From Dipteris shenzhenensis (taxonomy: Eukaryota > Polypodiophyta > Polypodiopsida > Gleicheniales), in assembly GCA_047967505.1 (NCBI GenBank), contig CM106539.1: 64,000 nucleotides of DNA; one strand, 5' to 3'. Each line of letters opens with the position of its first letter. Within the stretch, counting starts at the first letter, position 1. The translations under genes were made by a program, and so were the position numbers. This document shows, piece by piece, positions 9,176-22,150 of this stretch. Below the pieces are notes generated by a model. That model searched no databases, was not told the DNA's origin, and worked only from the letters and a program-made list of their open reading frames with translations.

Positions 9176-12100
9176 AGCATGTGTGAGTCCTAAACAATCC
9201 ATGAGAGACGGACACAACTGCAAATGCAGAACTTGATGCATAGACAAAGTTGCTAGTAGCTATACCAAGAATTAACATAACTACAGAAATGCATAAGGAT
9301 GAATGAGCTAAAAGCCAACAATAGTGATGGACAAAAGACTCGGAATGTAGCATCAAGCACGGAAGATATTTTTTTGGCATTTTCATCCTTAAAAAGCCTT
9401 CTAGGCTATTCTTGCCATCTTTTTCCATATTAAGCCTTGTAATAACATATTATATTGCATTGTTATCTCTATCTTCACTAGTAAAGTAGATATTAGTTAA
9501 AACAGCTAGCATTGTCACAGAAACTAGCAAAGTAGATGTTAGTTGAAAAAGCTAGCATTGCTAGAATGGGATAAGATGGAAAAATTACATGGTGCTTAAT
9601 AGCATTGAAATTACTCAAAGTGATCTTGGCATTTTTTACTTTTTGCACAAAGGGGCTTATGGTCCAAAACGCATCAATAAAATCTACAATTGAAGAGGAG
9701 TATCAAATCATCATGCTTCTCATTGATGTGGCTAAATCATACTCTCATTTGGTCATAACCTTAAAAAATGTACACAATCATACACATGAGGGTGTTATCT
9801 CTTCTCTTCTTGATGAGAAGAAGTTAAGTAAGTCCACTAGAGCATCTACATAGAGCACATCAACTATTATGAAGCATTGTTCTTACTACAAAAAGGAACC
9901 GCTTCAAGAAGCACCCTATGCATAAAAGGACAGATGGCCACTTGAGTAGAGAGTACACCACTAAAAAGGAAGAAGGGACCTTAATCAATTATTTACCAAA
10001 TACGCTTCTCTAGTCCTTGTATCATGTCTCCTTATTATCCAAAACCTTGTAATAAGCCTACTGATAAAGCCTTCTCACATTTTGTATATTACTTGATGTA
10101 GTGCAATCCTCCTCTCTTAGTTCATATTGAGGGGGGTGCTAAGATTTGATAGTCAAGGTGATTAGAACATGTGGATATTGGATAGGACTTGGTAGCATAT
10201 ATAGTAAGGTGGTGCCTTGTGTGTAAGGTGTGGAGCACAAGGGGCCTCCTTATTTTATAAGGTTGATAGTCAATACTATACATGATGTGTTGGAGTATCT
10301 CATTGTTATGGTTCTCCTCCATTGCTTCCTCCTACCATGTTGCATGAATGTTGCTTATCAAACTCCTCACCTCTTCTCTCCTTCTAGTTTTCTACAAATA
10401 GTGAAAAGATAGATCTTTTAATGATGCATGTTGCCCAATGCCAAATTGATAGTATTGTACACATGACCTTTAGAGTCAACATTGTGACTTGCAAATTGTA
10501 TTTCATGTGAAGAGAGTGGGAGAGAAGTAAGGAGTCTCACTTGCAGCTTTCTCACATACACAATGGGGGAATACACACAAAGGTGGAGGTTGAAAACAAT
10601 TTTCCTCTTCTTAGTTGTAAAAGCCAAAAGAATCTCTCTTAGTACAAAAGGAATAGATGAACCTTATATGTGGGTCTCAAACTAAACTTAGCTAACTTAG
10701 GTGGCATACTAACTAAGCCACTAACTAGAGTACATAAAGATAGCTATCATCCAGCTATTATTCATGGGCGGTGTACCAACCACATCTGCAGCTAACAAGT
10801 CAGTGACATAAATGCACAACGGTCACCTTGGCATATCACGAGTGGAGCTCGATATCTCAATACTCCCCAGAGTCAAGTGCTAATCAAGGAGCTAGTATTT
10901 TCAAGGTACAAGATTGTTCTAGAAAACGGGTGCATTCGATCAATGTGGGAGTTGTGTGCTTCATGCTAGAGTTTAGAGGTATGATCGAAACCAATATCAG
11001 AGATATGTTTAACCTATTTTCCTTTATAAATTTATATGTGATCTTGAAGAGCATGCAAAATCATTTCAAAGCATGTAAAAGTAATTAGGAGATAGAGTGT
11101 ACTTTTCTCAAAATAATATTTACTTCAAAGCATGTCCACAAAATAAATTAAGATAAACCTAATGTCTAGAGCAAAAAAAAGTGATAGAAAAAAGTTCACA
11201 AATTTGCATAAAGTAAACATCAATTTCTATACTCTCAAGGAGCAATTGAGCTAGAGCCCACGCCTATTTTTGCAACTTGCTTATGAGATTGGTCCTATGT
11301 CTTGGCTATTTAGATTAGTAAATTGAGTGAAACTGAATGACTCAAATGCCTCGTCCATATCTATTTCTCCAAACAAAATTCTATAACATGTGTAGCCTTT
11401 AGAGCCATTTTTCAATGATTTGGATATATAGAATGGGTAAGGGCCCTCAAGTCAAGCAAAAACTATCTAAGACTCTTATACTGGATGAGATAAAGCTTAA
11501 GGTATGGTAGTCTAAGCATTGCAATCTAGTTGCCCCTTTAATTCGACCTTTTTATCCCTTTTATGACTCTGTGCCTCTCTTTGGTTTTCAAAAAATCTCT
11601 TTACTTTAAAGTCTCTCGGTCTCTCTTCCTCCCTCTCACCCCCTCTCTCTTTGCCTTTCCCCTCTTATGAAGGACACGAGTCTATAGAAGATTTTGTAAA
11701 TTTTTGAACGGGAACATAGTTAAACGTCCAAGGTTGCTAAAATGATGAGATGATAGGACAAGAATTTAAGGTTCCCAAAAAGATGTCATTTTGCCTCCCT
11801 AGAATCCTCCACAAACATAGCAGTTGAGGGATATGTTCCCGACCTAATGCTTGGTCGCTTGGATCCCTCACCATACTTGTTGGCATCTCCCTCTACTTCA
11901 TCTTCCCCTTCCCTCTCCCCCTCGAGTTTTTCCTCTCTAAATTTTCATTTCTTACTGCCTCCCCCTCCCCCTCTCATATTCTGGAAGGTGATGCAATCAT
12001 GGAGAAAAAGGAGTGTAACAAATTGTCAACCCTTGCATGCACACATGTGCACACACACAATGTGTCTTGTTGATGTGTTTTTTCTTGCACGCACATACAC

Positions 12101-12470
12101 GCGCACATAAGCACGATTCTTCCTAAAGGAATAGAACATAGCAAGGTGAGAAGGAATCGAATACAGACAGTTGACAAGTAGGGAATCGAGTAAAGCTTGA
12201 TGACAGGTGATAAGAGTCTTCCTAATGGATTCCAGTATGAACTGAGGTCGTCAGCTATTGTTAATGTGGAGCCATCAATTGTCATAGTCTTGGGTGGAGG
12301 GAATATCAATCTAGACATTCCGATCAGAATTTCTTCCTCATCATCATGCCCTCCCTGAAATTCACCTATTGGAAACAACATGTGCAAATGTGACCATCTC
12401 TGAATATACACTTGTTATCTTGTAATCCCTCTCCCCAAGCCTTTGATGGCAACGGGCTGGGAAAGGGGGG
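9176..12470 (+). repeat. R module copy A (non-autonomous LTR-element derivative)
   Basis: This sequence is colinear with 12790-16050 and 26500-29500. It holds a leader (AGGCTATTCTTGGCATC-like), a short gag-like remnant at 9605-9853 (HLVITLKNVHNHTHEGVISSLLDEKKL), a G-rich polypurine tract (10129-10136) followed by an LTR-like start TGCTAAGATTTGATAG (10137), and then about 1.6 kb of AT-rich non-coding DNA. It lacks the 5' LTR present in copy C. The rest of gag and all of pol are absent. A copia A near-solo LTR interrupts it at 10505-10862. Confidence 0.65.
10505..10862 (-). repeat. Near-solo LTR of copia A family
   Basis: About 358 bp matching the copia A LTRs (TGTGAAGAGAGTGGG to GATATCTCAATA in + orientation). 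Six extra bases CTCCCC follow, matching the polypurine tract next to a 3' LTR, so it is an LTR with a trace of internal sequence. Copies B and C have no insertion here (TATTTCAAAGAGTC), so it arrived after the R modules duplicated. Confidence 0.85.
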
Positions 12471-12479
12471 ATGGTCAAC

Positions 12480-12546
12480 CACCATTCAAGGTCATAGAAG
12501 CTAAATCATCATCTTCCACTGGCAACCCAATAGAAGCAAGTGCATC
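12480..12546 (-). pseudogene. Copia A gag fragment in a chimeric junction
   Basis: ACCATTCAAGGTCATAGAAG onward matches 8300-8365 of copia A gag (VEDDDLASMTLNG on the minus strand). It is fused on the right to the R-family LTR (TATTATTCATTTGAGGTGTG) and on the left to the end of R copy A. This looks like template switching or end-joining between two elements. Confidence 0.75.
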
Positions 12547-15500
12547 AGTATTATTCATTTGAGGTGTGCTCTGTGCCCTCTCCTCATCTCCACTCTTCTT
12601 CTCTCCCTCTCCATATTTGTTCATGGTATCAAAGCTACCTTGCCTTCTATTTAGGCATTCGATCCTTATGAAAGAGTGAAATTGAGTTATTCTGTTCAAT
12701 AGCATTCTTTCATTCCATTGAGAGATTTCTATCTATTCCATTCATTCATATCTTCTTGTCAGATATTTAAGAGAGAGTTAGTCCTTCTCCTATCCTATTC
12801 TATGAGTGAGTCCTAAAGAATCCATGAGAGACTATTCTAATCATCGAATTCAGTCATTCCCTATTCTATTAGGAACTTGAGAAAATCGCTTAATCTAGAA
12901 AACTAAAGCAAGATAGGAGATGCAATAAAAAACATATTACAAAGACTCAATCTACAATGTACTAGATGGACATCAAGTAGAACTACATCCACCTAAGCTA
13001 CGGATGCTCCTATAGCCTACACAAATAAGAGGTAGCCAACAATAACAAACTATAGGACTTGCACCTTAAAAACACCTCAATGAATCATGAAAGGAATAAG
13101 AGACGGACAAGACTACAAATGCAGAACTTGATGCATAGACAAGCTGCTAGTAGCTATACCAAGAATTAACATAACTACAAAAAGGCATTAAGATGACTGA
13201 GCTAAAAGCCAACAACAGTGATGGACAAAAGACCCGTGATGTAGCATCAAGCACAAAAGATATTTTTTTGGCGTTTTCACACTTAAAAAGCCTTCTAGGC
13301 TATTCTTGGCATCTTTTTCCATATTAATCCTTGTAATAACAGATTAGATTGCATTGTAATCTCTATATTCACTAGTAAAGTAGATGTTAGTTGAAACAAC
13401 TAGCATTGTCACAGAAACTAGCAAAGTAGATGTTAGTTGAAATAGCTAGCATTGCTAAAATGGGATAAGATGGAAAAATTACATGGTGCTTTAGCCTTGA
13501 GACTGCTCAAAAGTGATCTTGGCATTTTTTACTTTTTGCACAAAGGGGCTTATGGTCCAAAAGTATCAATAAAAGCTACAATTGAAGAGGAGTATGAAAT
13601 CATCATGCTTCTCAATGATGTGGCTAAATCATACTCTAATTTGATCACAACCTTGAAAAATGTACACAATCGTACACATGAGGGTGTTATCTCTTCTCTT
13701 CTTGATGAGAAGAAGTTAAGTCCACTAGAGCATCTACATCGAGCACATCAACTATTATGAAGCATTGTTCTTACTACAAAAAGGAACCGCTTCAAGAAGC
13801 ACCCTATGCATAAAAGGATAGATGGCCACTTGAGTAGAGAGTGCACCACTAAAAAGGAAGAAGGGACCTTAATCAATTATTTACCAAATATGCTTCTCTA
13901 GTCCTTGTAACATGTCTCCTTATTATCCAAAACCTTCTAATAAGCCTATTGATAAAGGCTTCTCGCATTTTGTATATTACTTGATGTAGTGCAATACTCC
14001 TCTCTTAGTTCATATTGAGGGGGGTGTTAAGATTTGATAGTCAAGGTGATTGGAACATGTGGATATTGGATAGGACTTGGTAGCATATATAGTAAGGTGG
14101 TGCCTTGTGTGTAAGGTGTGGAGCACAAGGGGCATCCTTATTTTGTAAGGTTGATAGTCAATACTATACATGATGTGTTGGAGTATCTCATTGTCATGGT
14201 TCTCCTCCATTGCTTGCTCCTACCACGTTGCATGAATGTTGCTTATCAAACTCCTAACCTCTTCTCTCCTTCTAGTTTTCTACAAATAGTTAAAAGATAG
14301 ATCTTTTAATGATGCATGTTGCCCAATGCCAAATCAATAGTATTGTACACATGGTCGCTAGAGTCAACATTGTGACTTGCAAATAGTATTTCAAAGAGTC
14401 AAGTGGCAATCAAGGGGCTAGTATTTTCAAGGTACAAGGATTGCTCTAGAAAACGGGTGCATTATATCAATGTGGGAGTTGTGTGCTTCATGCTAGAGTT
14501 AGATCAATGTTAGAGGTATGCTCTAAACCAATGTCAGAGTTTATGTTCAACCTATTTTCCTTTATAACTTTATATGTGATCTTGAAGAGCATGCAAAATC
14601 ATTTCAAAGCATGTAAAAGGAATTAGGAGATAGATTGTACTTTTCTCAATATAATATTTACTTCAAAGCATGTCCACAAAATGAATTAAGATAAACATAA
14701 TGTCTAGAGCAAAAAAAAGTGATAGAAAAAAGTTCACAAAATTGCATAAAGTAAACATCAATTTTTATACTCTCAAGAAGCAATTGAGCTAGAGTCCACG
14801 CCTATTGCTACAACTTGCTTATGAGATTGGTCCTATGTCTTGGCTATTTAGATTAGTAAATTGAGTGAAATTGAATAACTGAAATGCCTCATCCATATCT
14901 ATTTCTCCAAACAAAATTCTATAATATGTGTAGCCTTTAGAGCCATTTTTCAATGATTTGGATATATAGAATGGGTAAAGGCCCTCAAGTCAAGCAAAAA
15001 CTATGTAAGACTCTTATACTTGATGAGATAAAGCTTAAGGTATGGTAGTCTAAGCATTGGAATCTAGTTGCCCCTTTAATTCAACCTTTTAAAGTTATTT
15101 TTTTCCCTTTTATGACTCTCTACCTCTCTTTGGTTTTTAGAAAATCTCTTTACTTTAAAGTCTCTCGATCTCTCTTCCTCCCTCTCGCCCCCTCTCTCTT
15201 TGCCTTTCCCCTCTTATGAAGACACGAGTCTATAGAAGATTTTGTAAATTTTTGAACGGGAACATTGTTAAAGTCCAAGGTTGCTAAAATGATGAGATGA
15301 TAGGACAAGAATTTAAGGTTCCCAAAAAGATGTCACTTTGCCTCCCTACAATCCTCCACAAACATAGTAGTTGAGGGATATGTTCCCAACCTAATGCTTG
15401 GTCACTTGGATCCCTCACCATACTTGTTGGCATCTCCCTCTACTTTATGTCCCCCTTCCCTCTCCCCCTCGAGTTTTTCCTCTCTAAATTTTCTTTTCTT

Positions 15501-16050
15501 ACCGCCTCCCTCTCCCCCTCCCCCTCCCCCTCTCATATTCTGGAAGGTGATGCAATCATGGAGAAAAAGGAGTGTAACAAATTATTGACCCTTGCATGCG
15601 TGAGCGAACATGCACACATGTGCACACACACAGTGTGTGTTGTTGATGTGTTTTTTCTTGCATGCATGTACATGCGCACATAAGCAAGATTCTTCCTAAA
15701 GGAATCAAACATAGCAAGGTGAGAGGGAATCCAATAGATGCAGTTGATAGGTAGGGAATCGAGTAAAGCCTGATGACAAGCGGTAAGAGTGTTCCTAAGG
15801 GATTCCAGTACAAACTGAGGTGCACTTGCTTGTCAGTTATTGCTAATGTGGAGCCATCAACTATGATAGTCTTGGGTGGAGGGATATCAATCTGGATGTT
15901 CCAATCAGAATTTCTTCCTCATCGTAATGCCCTCCTTGAAATCACTTGCTAGAAACAACATGCACGAATGCTACCATCTCTAAATGTACACGTGTTAGCT
16001 TGTAATCCCTCTCCCCAAGCCTTTGACGATGGGGAAAGGGGGGGCTGGCA
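12547..16050 (+). repeat. R module copy B, with partial LTR and primer-binding site
   Basis: It begins with the right part of the R-family LTR (12547-12623), then a primer-binding site TGGTATCAAAGC (12624-12635), leader, gag-like remnant (13452-13760, NVHNRTHEGVISSLLDEKKL), polypurine tract and LTR-like start TGTTAAGATTTGATAG at 14025. From about 12790 it is colinear with copy A to the shared terminal segment CCCTCTCCCCAAGCCTTTGA. The two form a tandem duplication with a period of about 3.5 kb. Confidence 0.7.
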
Positions 16051-16429
16051 TTTCTAGCTCATAAAATGGCTCATAGGCTACCTGCGCACTCGCCATTTTA
16101 TGAGGGGGAAAGGCGTCTAGCTACCTCCCTTTGCCTACTCTATCAAGGTCATTGTGGTTGGCTAGGATTACATCTTGATCGTCCACCTCTGACCTCCTAA
16201 AATTCGGAATCCTCCACTCAAAACCTCGACCAAAACTTATGGGAAACCTCCACGTGGCCTCCCGAGCTCACCTTGACGGCCAACCAAGAAGGGCCAACTG
16301 TCACCCTTTTCTGGCCGAAATCTGACCAGATTCCTCTCGGAAAGGACTTTGCATGGCCCATGTGGACTCCTTGAATACACGAGTCATGATGAAAGGGATG
16401 CCAGGTCAAGATGAACAGTAGTTACGATG
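16051..16429. other. Unannotated spacer
   Basis: No gene or repeat match seen. It contains a short inverted repeat around CATAAAATGG...CCATTTTATG (about 16061-16099). Confidence 0.4.
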
Positions 16430-16577
16430 ATTTTGAATTAGAAAGCTTACTCCTCATTGACTGATTGTCTCATTGCCAGTCCGAGCTATGCTCTATGGAA
16501 CCATGGTAGCTATAAATTTTCCAAATTGGCTATGGTTTCTCTCTTTCCTTCACATCTTCTAGTTTGATCCATCCCCT
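16430..16577 (+). pseudogene. WDR18/RID3-like pseudogene psi2, 5' fragment
   Basis: TACGATGATTTTGAATTAGAAAG through TTTTCCAAATTGGCTATGG and TAGTTTGATCCATCCCC matches psi3 at 29520-29655. It stops at the LTR of copia B; the rest of exon 1 is missing from psi2, which resumes at 21431. Confidence 0.7.
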
Positions 16578-16834
16578 TGTTGAGAGTTCACGCTCAACAT
16601 CATGCGATCTTGTGTGCATAGCACCATCACATGATCATATGTGCATATCACTAACCTTATAGAGTGCTATAAAGGAAAGGTTTAGATCCCCTAACCCTAA
16701 CCCTAAATGGGTTTATATATATTCTTTTTTTTCAACTAAATCTAGTGTACAGTTAATCATTTGTGGTGTGCTCTCTAGCTGTGCCCTCTCTCCTCATCTC
16801 CACTCTTCTCCTATTCCCTCTTCATATTTTGTCA
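16578..16834 (+). repeat. 5' LTR of copia B
   Basis: It starts TGTTGAGAGTTC and ends just before the primer-binding site. It includes a CCCTAACCCTAACCCTAAAT tract and TATATATATTC, and shares its right half with R-family LTRs. Confidence 0.75.
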
Positions 16835-16849
16835 TGGTATCAAAACTCC

Positions 16850-19182
16850 CTTGCCTTCCGTTGAGGCATTGCGATCCTTGAGAGTGCAAGAGAGATCGAG
16901 AGATTGAGACCGATTGAGTGAGCACCCTTTCATTCCGTTGATGAAAGAGAAATTCCGTCCATTGGTGAGAGATTTCCGTCATGGAGAGATTTAGATTCAT
17001 TCTTCACTTCATTCCCTTGAGAGATTGTGAGAGTTCTTTGTGAGAGAGATACACTTATGATAGAGAGTGTGAGTGTTTATTATTCCTTTGAGAGTTAGCC
17101 AAGGCTCCAAATGGCATCCTTACTCCAACCAACACCGACTGCTCCATAGCTTTCCAACAAAGCTTGACTCCTTCAATGACAAAAGCTGCTCCACTGCCTT
17201 CTTTGAAAAGATGCTTATCAAAACTCCCTCAAATAGCACTGCCCAACCTTCAAGCCTTCAAGCTCCAATGACCTCGGTGTCGACCTCTGTGACAAGCTAC
17301 TCCAAATGGCATGTCCAATGGCTCTTCCATCTATAGGCAACCTAAAGCACCTAACAGACTACACTCCCAAGAGTTGCTCATAGCAACAATGACCATTTCT
17401 TAGCTCACGCAACTCTAGCCTAGGCTCCTACTCAAGCGACGATAGGCAAACACTCAGGGAGCACCTCCATAGCCTACGTGAGCATCGGCCCTCCAAGGCG
17501 CTCTCGACAGTCAATGATAGGTAGCAAATCCATCTCCAAAGGGTCTCGCGTCCTTGCTATTCATGCAACATCCACCAAAGCCTTGCTCTACATCCCTTGC
17601 CAGCACACACCTCTTACGGCATAGCTCTACCTCAAAGAAGCCATTGCCAGCCCTTCTACAACCTCTATAGCCACAAGCTCCTACAGCATCACTAAAACTC
17701 CATAACGGCCGCTTCTCCATCATTGGCAGCTCAGCTCATCTCCTACAGGCAACATCCAATGATGCCCTCCAACTATAAAAAATTGTATATTCCTCAGGAA
17801 TTGTAAAGAGGATATTTGCTCAAAATTTTATGATCTAAGCAATGGTGAAAGCAAAAGAAAGGATTTTTGAAAGTCATAAAATAAGTCACCACTTGGACAT
17901 TATATATGTATATTATATAAAGGTATATTTATATCTATATCTATTTATCAATGTTTCATATTTACTTACATATTCCTTGAAATAATTTGGAATTTTTTGC
18001 TCCCCAAAAATGACTTGAGCCTATATATTTTGACCCCTCCACCTTTTGTTTGCTCATCGCTCGGGGATCTTTGCTCAAAAAATGGAAACCCCCTGGCAAC
18101 GTCATCTCATTTGACACCTCAGCAATTGCCACATCAATAGTCCTGTGAGGCTGCCATGTCAGCACCCTTATCTTATCTGCCACATCATTCACCACAGTGG
18201 CAACCACATCATCTGGCCATGTCTCACAGCCATGTCACCTATGCCACATCATCACTACCATGTCATCTGCCACATCATCAGTGCCACATCATTTGTTGAC
18301 ATCATCATCTGTGCCACCTCAGCACAAGGCTCCACTGGCACACCTCTTGCTAGGCACAGTGCCACATCATCACTGCATGTGACCCATAGTGACACATCAT
18401 CATTGAGCACCATTTGCACTCCTTTTGCCCCTCCACCTAGATCAAGTCGTATCTCTTGATCCAAGAAGAATTTGAGGACGCTCCAAAAAGGAAAGTCGCT
18501 CATTTTTTTGTGCTCTATGCACTTGTCACATCATGTGCACATTTTGGCACAAGTTACACTCACATTTGAGCCTCGCTGACAAAACCACTTCCTTCACGCA
18601 CATTTGCCTCTACATCGATGCATTTGACCCAGCACTTAAAAAGAATAAAAGAAAAGGAATTATTTGTTGTTCTTTCATCGATCGATGGTTGGTGTAAATC
18701 TAGATCAGAGTAGACTAGATTGCCATAGAGGGGACGCTTTGAATTTCCCCAAGTTGCCAATCTAAGCCATGCCCGAAATTCCCGACTAGTACCTACTTGG
18801 AGTCAGTCCAAATGCTCACATACGGTTTCACATCATTACATTACCTAAAACCTTACGTTCATCAGTTCAATGAGCACAATTCAGAGTTCAGAGGCATTGC
18901 AGATGGTTTCAATGGGCAGATAGCATTTGATTTCACACACACATGCCACCATTGTAAAGCCTATTTGGCTATTTCACGGCATCATGCACATCATTTCAGC
19001 CTTGTAAAGCCTCTTGGCTATTCTTGGCATCATTGCCACAAGCCTTGTAATACAGATCAGATTTTATATATTGCAGTTCTATCTTCACCGATAGTTCAGA
19101 GATTTCACTTGGCATAGTTAATGTATTTGTAGTTGATTCATACAAAGATTTTCACGACACTTTTGAGTACATTTCTTGCACC
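16850..19182 (+). other. Copia B untranslated leader
   Basis: No convincing coding sequence. A degenerate tandem repeat built on GCCACATCATC and related words spans about 18110-18420. Around 18950-19070 there is an internal near-duplication of the GTAAAGCCT..TTGGCTATT segment. The length (2.3 kb) is unusually long for a copia leader and may include captured DNA. Confidence 0.5.
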
Positions 19183-20187
19183 ATGTCTATGACTAGCAAC
19201 CTCAATCTGGAGGCATCTGCTAAGTTAGAGAACTCCAATTATGGTACATGGAAATATCAAATGGAGACCATTCTTGTACTTCGGGACAAATGGGAGCATG
19301 TCGATGGGTCTACACCTAGACCATTGGTCGATCCAGCCACAAGTAGCTCTACTCCATCTGTTGTCACAACATCAGCAACGGGATCTACATCTACACAAAT
19401 AGTTTCCGCACCAATAGCAAATCCTGCCATTGCTCGACGAGCTCAGCCAGAATAATGGGATAAGAAAGACAAGTACCCTATCACTTGATCAAACAGAATG
19501 TGCAAGATGTCATGCTAGGACAACTCAACACAGTTAAGACATCAAAAGAAGCATGGGATATGTTTGCAACTCTCTACGAGTCCAAGAACACATCCAAGAT
19601 TCTCACCCTAAGAAACCAGATCAACCAGAGTTTCCGCAATAGCAGTGATACGGTCATGCTTATGTACTCCACATAAAAGACTACAATAATCAACTTGCTT
19701 CAGCAGGAGAGACTGAGCCCCATAGAAATGGTTCAAGTCATCCTGAATGGACTAGGAGAGGGATACGAGAATCTAGTCTAGAGTATTGCCATCCAATGGC
19801 AAATTCCAACACTGGAAGAACTTCAGTCAGTTCTACTTGGTGAAGAACTTAGAACTCAAGCTATTCAAGCTCGTAAAGGTCATTCTAATGATTAGGCATT
19901 CACAGCTTCAAACAAAAGCAGAGACAGAGGCAAAGGCAGAGGTAGATCATATAAGAAAAGTGGTCATCATCAGTAACAAAATCAAAGTTAGCATCAATAT
20001 CAACATTAGCATCATCCTCAGCAACATCAAAATCAGCAAAGAAGAAATCATTCCAACTGGGGAAGATTCCAAGGACGAGGGAATGCATACACCAATGTGT
20101 CAAACATTTAGTGCAACTATTGTCACAAGTTTGGACATTGTGAAAGAGTTTGCCATAAGAAGCAGTACGACAAGGCGGTCAATCTAG
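19183..20187 (+). pseudogene. Copia B gag remnant
   Basis: The gag start is plausible at 19183: KLENSNYGTWKYQMETILV is the copia gag N-terminal motif. Stops and shifts follow; SKEAWDMFATLYESKNTSKI (about 19540-19600) continues the capsid. About 19900-20180 encodes a charged, Gln/Lys-rich tail where the zinc knuckle should be. Confidence 0.8.
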
Positions 20188-20380
20188 CAGTAATCGAGGG
20201 AATTCTCAAGGCAGAGGAAATCATCATGGTGGACATTCTAGTCACAGTCATTTTGCAAATGAACATGGAAATATGTTTCTTGCAAGCAAGGAATTGCATT
20301 AAACTGATACAGTGTACCTAGACAGTGTACCTAGACACTGATTTCAATCCCAAAGAGGATTATAGCTATCAAGTCGACCA

Positions 20381-20929
20381 ATGGAACAGGATCCTGGGTA
20401 CATTGACAGCGGTGCATCATCTCACATGACAAATCATCAGGAATGGTTCACAGAGATGAAACCATTAGAAGGACAGAAAAATGTCATCTATACAGTAGAC
20501 AATACACCAAATCTAGTTCAAGGGACAGGCGTTATCCCTATGAACAATTTCACTAGTAGGAAAGGATTAGTGAAAGATGTGCTCTATGTTCCAAAGCTGA
20601 ACAAGAACCTTTTGTCAGTAAGTTAAATGACGGAACACAATTACAAAGTCATCTTTGACAGTGATGAATGCACTATCAGATATAAATCCAAAAGATGTCA
20701 ACTAGTAGCAAAAGGTGTCAAGGAAGGACGCTTATGTAGAATGCTAGCTACAGTACCAGATAAACATGCCATGTCAGCTCAATCAAAACAGATCCCACTA
20801 TCTGCAAAATGGAACAAGAGATATGGTCGTCAACTTCAAGTACTTGTTAGATCTCAGGAATCAGAATATGGCAATTGGGATTCTGAACCTATAGTTTCTT
20901 GGAAAAGTTTGCAAAGCATGCTACTTTAG
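20381..20929 (+). pseudogene. Copia B protease and pre-integrase remnant
   Basis: YIDSGASSHMT (about 20399-20431) contains the aspartic protease D-S-G active site. VKDVLYVPKLNKNLLSVS follows, then a stop, then the continuation at 20627 (VIFDSDECTI, CQLVAKGVKEGRLCRM). The enzyme would process the gag-pol polyprotein; the frame is interrupted. Confidence 0.85.
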
Positions 20930-21050
20930 CAAACAAAAGTGAACCAACTTTGTCAGAAGTACCTCTTGTGCACGAGGTATTCTTGATTTGATCCATACAG
21001 ATGCATAGGGTTATGCCCAGACCCGGAGCATCAATGGTTCACTTTACTAC

Positions 21051-21430
21051 TTGACTTTCATCAACGACTACAGTAGATATTGTTGGGTCTACTTTCTGAA
21101 AGACAAATCTGAAGTGTTTTCTAGATTTCAAGAATTCAAAGCCATGGTAGAAAACAACATAGGTAGAAAGATCAAGGTCATGAGATCAGATAGAGGAGGT
21201 GAATACATGTCTTCAGCATTCATGAACTTTTGCAGAAGTCACGGCATACGAAGACAATTCACATGTGCAGATACTGCTCAGCAGAATGCAAGAGCTGAAA
21301 GGAAGAATGGGACTTTAGCAGACATTGCTAGAGCAATGCTTAGTGAAAAGCATCTTCCAAATCAGTATTGGGCAGAAGCAATAGCCGCTGCAAACTATTT
21401 GCTTAATCGGCTTCCTACTGAAGCGATACA
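21051..21430 (+). pseudogene. Copia B integrase core, truncated
   Basis: FINDYSRYCWVYFLKDKSEVF, then MRSDRGGEYMS and TAQQNARAERKNGTL are integrase core blocks. D of SDRGGEY and E of AERKN are catalytic positions. The segment ends at NRLPTEAI where it meets WD40 pseudogene intron sequence (CAGTGACATTGTAG). Confidence 0.9.
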
Positions 21431-22150
21431 ATACAGTGACATTGTAGTCTTGAGTTTGCAAAAGTATCCTTGGTGAGGTTTAGATGGATCGGTTTTGTCT
21501 CAGAGCAGATTCAAGCTGATAGGTGCTACCCTGTTGAATTGATTGTACCACTTGCTTGCACGTACAATGGTGTTTACATGGCTGGGGGCGGCTTGTCCGA
21601 GAAAATCTATCTTTGGGAGGTGCATGTTCCTTAAATCCGATGTTTAATATTTTGTTCTTATCATGGTCACGTAGTCTTCCCTTGGCTATACAATTAACTT
21701 TCCCCCATGGCTGAATTCTAAGGTTTCGAGTTGGAACCTACTGGCAACCTGGGTTGCACATCACAAAGGATTTAGCTATCTGGTTTTAATCTCGGGTGCA
21801 GATGATGGCATTGTTGTTGTCTGGCCTCTTGTATGGTAATTTTTCCTCATTTGATATCTTAGTCATTTTGGGCTAAATTTATAGAGTCTACGTCTTAAGA
21901 GAGAAGTTTTTACTTTTGTGCGCATATGCAGAATTTTGGACACAACAAAGAAGTTTCTGTATAGGTGGTGTGGCCATGGGGTCTATGTGACAACAATCAT
22001 CTCTGGTGCAGGTGGTGCAAATGCCATAGTAGTGTCTTCGTCACTCAATTGGATGTGCAAGGTAAAGCTGGAACCTACCAAGTTATTATTCATTCCAACA
22101 AACAAAAAACAATTTAGAACTTATAAGGTAGGCTGGGACTTGTTGTGAGT
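21431..22150 (+). pseudogene. WDR18/RID3-like pseudogene psi2, middle exons
   Basis: The exon at about 21515-21620 (CYPVELIVPLAC..AGGGLSEKIYLWEV) matches psi1 and psi3. The exon at about 21725-21838 ends DDGIVVVWPLVW. The exon at about 21930-22060 reads ILDTTKKFLYRW and HGVYVTTIISGAGGANAIVVSSS, the least disturbed version of this exon in the window. No later exon follows until about 24985. Confidence 0.7.

Larger units (their letters stand above)
16578..21430 (+). mobile_element. Ty1/copia retrotransposon B, plus strand, truncated before RT
   Basis: A 257-bp 5' LTR (16578-16834, TGTTGAGAGTTC...) is followed by a primer-binding site TGGTATCAAAAC at 16835, a long 2.3-kb leader, then gag, protease and integrase remnants. 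The element ends abruptly inside integrase near 21430, where the WD40 pseudogene intron resumes. RT, RNase H and the 3' LTR are absent. Its leader (GGCTATTCTTGGCATC, CCTTGTAATACAGATCAGATT) is homologous to that of the R modules, so R is a relative. Confidence 0.85.

Noticed and set aside
12015-12110. CA/GT-rich tract (also 15600-15690) as regulatory element
   Set aside because: Simple microsatellite-like variation within the R modules; no conserved arrangement beyond the duplication.
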